This document shows positions 17,601-17,632 of a stretch of DNA of 17,632 bases, in pieces. The notes under the pieces are model-generated. The model worked only from the letters and a program-made list of their open reading frames with translations, had not been told where the DNA came from and ran no database searches. Positions within the stretch are counted from its first letter, which is position 1; each line of letters opens with the position of its first letter. This DNA is from JAJDFU01 sp964595955 (lineage in GTDB: Bacteria > Bacteroidota > Bacteroidia > Chitinophagales > Saprospiraceae). Made by a program: the position numbers and the translations under genes. The DNA lies in assembly GCA_964595955.1 (NCBI GenBank), contig CAZQSF010000083.1, positions 1 to 17,632 on the forward strand, in the 5' to 3' direction.

Positions 17601-17632
17601 AACGGTTCGGCTTCCGTATCGGTCAACCCCGG
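11625..17632 (+). CDS. Giant exported adhesin-like protein with N-terminal cohesin and SprB-like repeats (3' end outside window)
   Basis: The open frame runs from ATG 11625 to the window edge: 2002 complete codons with no stop. The signal peptide (LRKGMLLAFFCLIALSGTMAQ) ends near residue 48; in-frame ATGs at 11658 and 11670 are alternative starts. Approximate order: cohesin-like domain 49-185; four Ig-like repeats of exactly 91 codons 188-551; another Ig-like domain 552-650; malectin 656-825 (ERWDPPAGEEMLWSF, ERVFDVAVNG, LDLEFLRDIENP); an unrecognised beta-rich region 840-1152; Asp-rich linker PDPDPDSDDD at about 1170-1180; then SprB-like repeats of about 70-75 residues to the edge. Each repeat has two cysteines and an LP-x-G-x-Y core. 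SprB-type repeats are known from Bacteroidota gliding and surface adhesins exported by the type IX system, whose C-terminal signal would lie beyond the window. The likely role is a cell-surface fibre and scaffold for the dockerin-bearing protein encoded just upstream. Confidence 0.88.
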   Translation, partial: MTSFIPNKLNSMLHKMYSPNAKPTGTYLRKGMLLAFFCLIALSGTMAQVNLVPVPNPATVDVQNGNTFSVEYFAQPVNNTQYNAIQLFLSFDPAFLTVTNVTVGSTFGFIIGDEIDNTEGTIAYEFGAIGLLDQQALAATIEFQVVGPLGMTQVSDDGSTVAGGADVTGNVPVLDINIVDGSINNAPVVDITAPMDGAAFTQGENIAFEATATDFEDDDATLTASIAWVSSPDGSIGTGGMVSTDLLNPGTHTITASVTDSGGESGSDQITITVNAPPTLTINAPDDGTTFDQGELISFEATATDFEDDDATLTASIAWVSNLDGPIGTGGMVSTDQLIPGTHTITASVADSEGEQATDMISITIDAAPVVTITVPDDGATFVAGETITFAATASDTEDGDLTSSINWSSSPAGVSGTGGTVNTDQLAPGTYTVTATVTDGNNQQGSDQITLNVVADQPPTVTITAPNDGATFVAGETINFAATASDTEDGDLTSSINWSSSPAGVSGTGGTVNTDQLAPGTYTVTATVTDGNNQQGSDQITLNVDPAPNFPPVIDAIADQSVEEDNTLNLSFAISDAEGDDVTISITSVPDASGFTTEDIVDNMDGTYSVALDFAPLAGDAGTYDFTVTANDGVNGDATENFVLTVTEAGLTTCDVLYRINTGGFNFNPGDGTQSWDSDLNGNPSPFRVQGGENIFNTGNSIDLSDPSLPPGVDEILFNRERWDPPAGEEMLWSFPVNPGSTVEVRLYFAEIAGSNIIGGPGERVFDVAVNGVVPPELNDIDQLAIAGARYKGFMRSTTVTLGSNESSLDLEFLRDIENPAIKAIEICGITSGGGTGSPSAQVRITPNSNLGATTFGGNNKFQVSNNSSGDLRINSVTFDISTSILPDMVFDPNGTAGDDAAECFSPDANSASTTGLVPFSNNCTDPFSAPLPASNGGFQQLTVNFDDFDPGEQFNFSVDVDPNSIQGSSGSGGAGSVSGFELIGSKVTIAFSDGTTLNASLYEDGSLGGGLAVLDESAPSVMPAISIDGVTPTPAFVSDVSQTVLLNNGPPNGFYSVVVMDSRLLPGNVPVFNVPDDSFYANEAMAKNLYNGQLDANGEASVAINLLQTPGMNDDPDGGKNYILAVVSEANYVPGQLISMTSNVEILRYQDCSLLTADVSTVNAINIPDPDPDSDDDVPCNSPGSATITVSGGSGNETVTVTDANQNDVSGTNPNPVEFVFDNLSAGTYDYTLTDGACTLTGSFTIEEVTDLIQDITVTDAPDCNGTGSADITFTGNIQITDENKNPVSPDDLDNLPIGTYFVTITVGSCLQTTSFTIDGPELTVTATPSDPNICDGVGSVSFDVSGGSGDETIEVVDGNNVVFTDFDALPTGTYSYTVEDGDCSTTGTFDITVPDGVLLTVDVTQPTTCDGTGSAIVTVDPADATVTVTGPSGTVTDLSTLDPGSYTVTAEKDGCSNTFDFTIDAITPPTVDLTVNPANCTSDGSVVFDISGGTNVGQPTVDVTQNGAQVTDLNNLAPGNYDYTVTADPCTINGSFTIDLVDDLTVDVISINDATDCGGLGSAVIQTNGTLVVTGPNGVEDDLNALPQGSYTYVATLGNCSEDGTFAIGGPDNPQITLNVTQPDVCEGNGSATVSVDIGTFTVANELNEDFTDNLDDLPPGVYTVTADNDGCVTQETFTIQAIDPPAVTIDTEDATCTTNGSATFDISGGNNVDPAVLEVTQNGNLITDLANLPAGTYDYSVTADPCVISGTFTISLISDLTVTVTPIDADECGETGSVVITTNGTATVFDSNGEEVNDLNNLPEGSYDYLVELGNCSETGSFDISAPDAPDVTVDITQPTECGGNGIVTINVSSGDLSVFDLFNVDVTNDLPNLPPGGYFYIVSDGPCVVSGSFSINSQQEPIISVSTTQPADCDQNGSAAVSVSNGSFIVLDENGQEVTGQLGNLSAGMYTVEATDGACTSDATFTIEDATTPVIAITANDPTDCGGNGSASVSVNP
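11769..12177 (+). other. Cohesin-like domain
   Basis: This encodes residues 49-185 of the downstream giant protein. The pattern fits cohesin: an early strand ATVDVQNGNTFSVEYF, the diagnostic IQLFLSFDPAFLTVTNVTVG, a G-rich mid loop, IAYEFG, LAATIEFQVVG, and a closing NIVDGSI strand. The length of about 137 residues fits a cohesin module. The assignment is by motif and not by search, so a related carbohydrate-binding beta-sandwich is the main alternative. Confidence 0.72.
12186..13277 (+). repeat. Four tandem Ig-like repeats with an exact 273-bp period
   Basis: Four units begin at 12186, 12459, 12732 and 13005, each exactly 273 bp (91 codons) with no indels. Equivalent Phe codons fall at 12246, 12519, 12792 and 13065. 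Units 1 and 2 share a 70-bp identical tract (12246-12315 and 12519-12588). Units 3 and 4 are nearly identical over 229 bp (12754-12982 and 13027-13255), with a single difference seen (C12790 versus A13063, Thr to Asn). The encoded domains have a PDDGATF opening, a TASDTEDGDLTSSI strand and a TVTATVTDGN end. They are extracellular Ig-like spacers expanded by recent tandem duplication. Confidence 0.92.
15100..17632 (+). repeat. SprB-like repeat array, 11 complete units plus a partial one
   Basis: Units of about 70-90 codons start near 15100, 15378, 15597, 15822, 16041, 16263, 16473, 16692, 16914, 17124, 17343 and 17559. The consensus is C-x-G-x-GSA-x-V-x-V, later L-x-x-LPxGxYxYxV, then a second Cys (DG-x-C) and a closing G-x-FTI strand. 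Every complete unit keeps the two cysteines. Units 4-5-6 and 7-8-9 match in order at about 650 bp, so the array shows a three-unit higher-order repeat. It runs past the window edge, so the total copy number is unknown. Confidence 0.85.

Noticed and set aside
1..17632. tRNA, rRNA, insertion sequence, integrase or attachment sites
   Set aside because: No cloverleaf, rRNA core sequence, transposase motif or flanking inverted/direct repeats were found on reading through the window.

Overview
The window looks like the chromosome of a Bacteroidota bacterium, probably from the marine or gliding Saprospiria/Lewinella-like part of the phylum. This is inferred from sequence style only. The signs are moderately high GC, little Shine-Dalgarno signal, a Bacteroidota-type -7 element (TATATTTG), very large Sec-exported mosaic proteins, malectin modules and a long run of SprB-like repeats. 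No rRNA, tRNA, CRISPR array, transposase or integrase was seen.

Region 1 (1-3080) holds three ordinary-sized genes. A peptidoglycan-binding, lysozyme-like protein without a signal peptide (107-1423, +) converges on a secreted protein with two lipocalin-like repeats (1420-2631, -); their stop codons overlap. A short-form ribosome hibernation factor (2736-3038, +) diverges from the second gene across about 104 bp and is followed by a perfect 9-bp stem-loop.

Region 2 (3039-3466) is non-coding. It holds that stem-loop, a possible promoter, an A/C-rich leader and a second perfect hairpin about 26 nt before the next start codon.

Region 3 (3467-17632) is the main interest: two giant exported genes on the same strand, 64 bp apart, with no convincing terminator between them. 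The first (2697 aa) carries two related sugar-dehydrogenase-like beta-propellers near its two ends. Between them lie a thrombospondin-type-3 calcium segment, a lectin-like sandwich, a malectin domain, a six-blade Kelch propeller, a carbohydrate-binding-like domain apparently nested inside an Ig-like domain, and further Ig-like modules. It ends in a canonical two-loop dockerin module with no recognisable type IX secretion C-terminal domain. The second (2002 codons visible, running off the window) begins, after its signal peptide, with a cohesin-like domain. It continues with four Ig-like repeats of exactly 91 codons, another Ig-like domain, a malectin domain, an unrecognised beta-rich region and at least 11 complete SprB-like repeats with a three-unit higher-order order.

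The simplest reading is that the upstream protein docks through its C-terminal dockerin onto the N-terminal cohesin of the downstream fibre. This would make a non-cellulosomal cohesin-dockerin surface complex for calcium-dependent carbohydrate binding or adhesion. The domain assignments are by eye, and the interaction is an inference.
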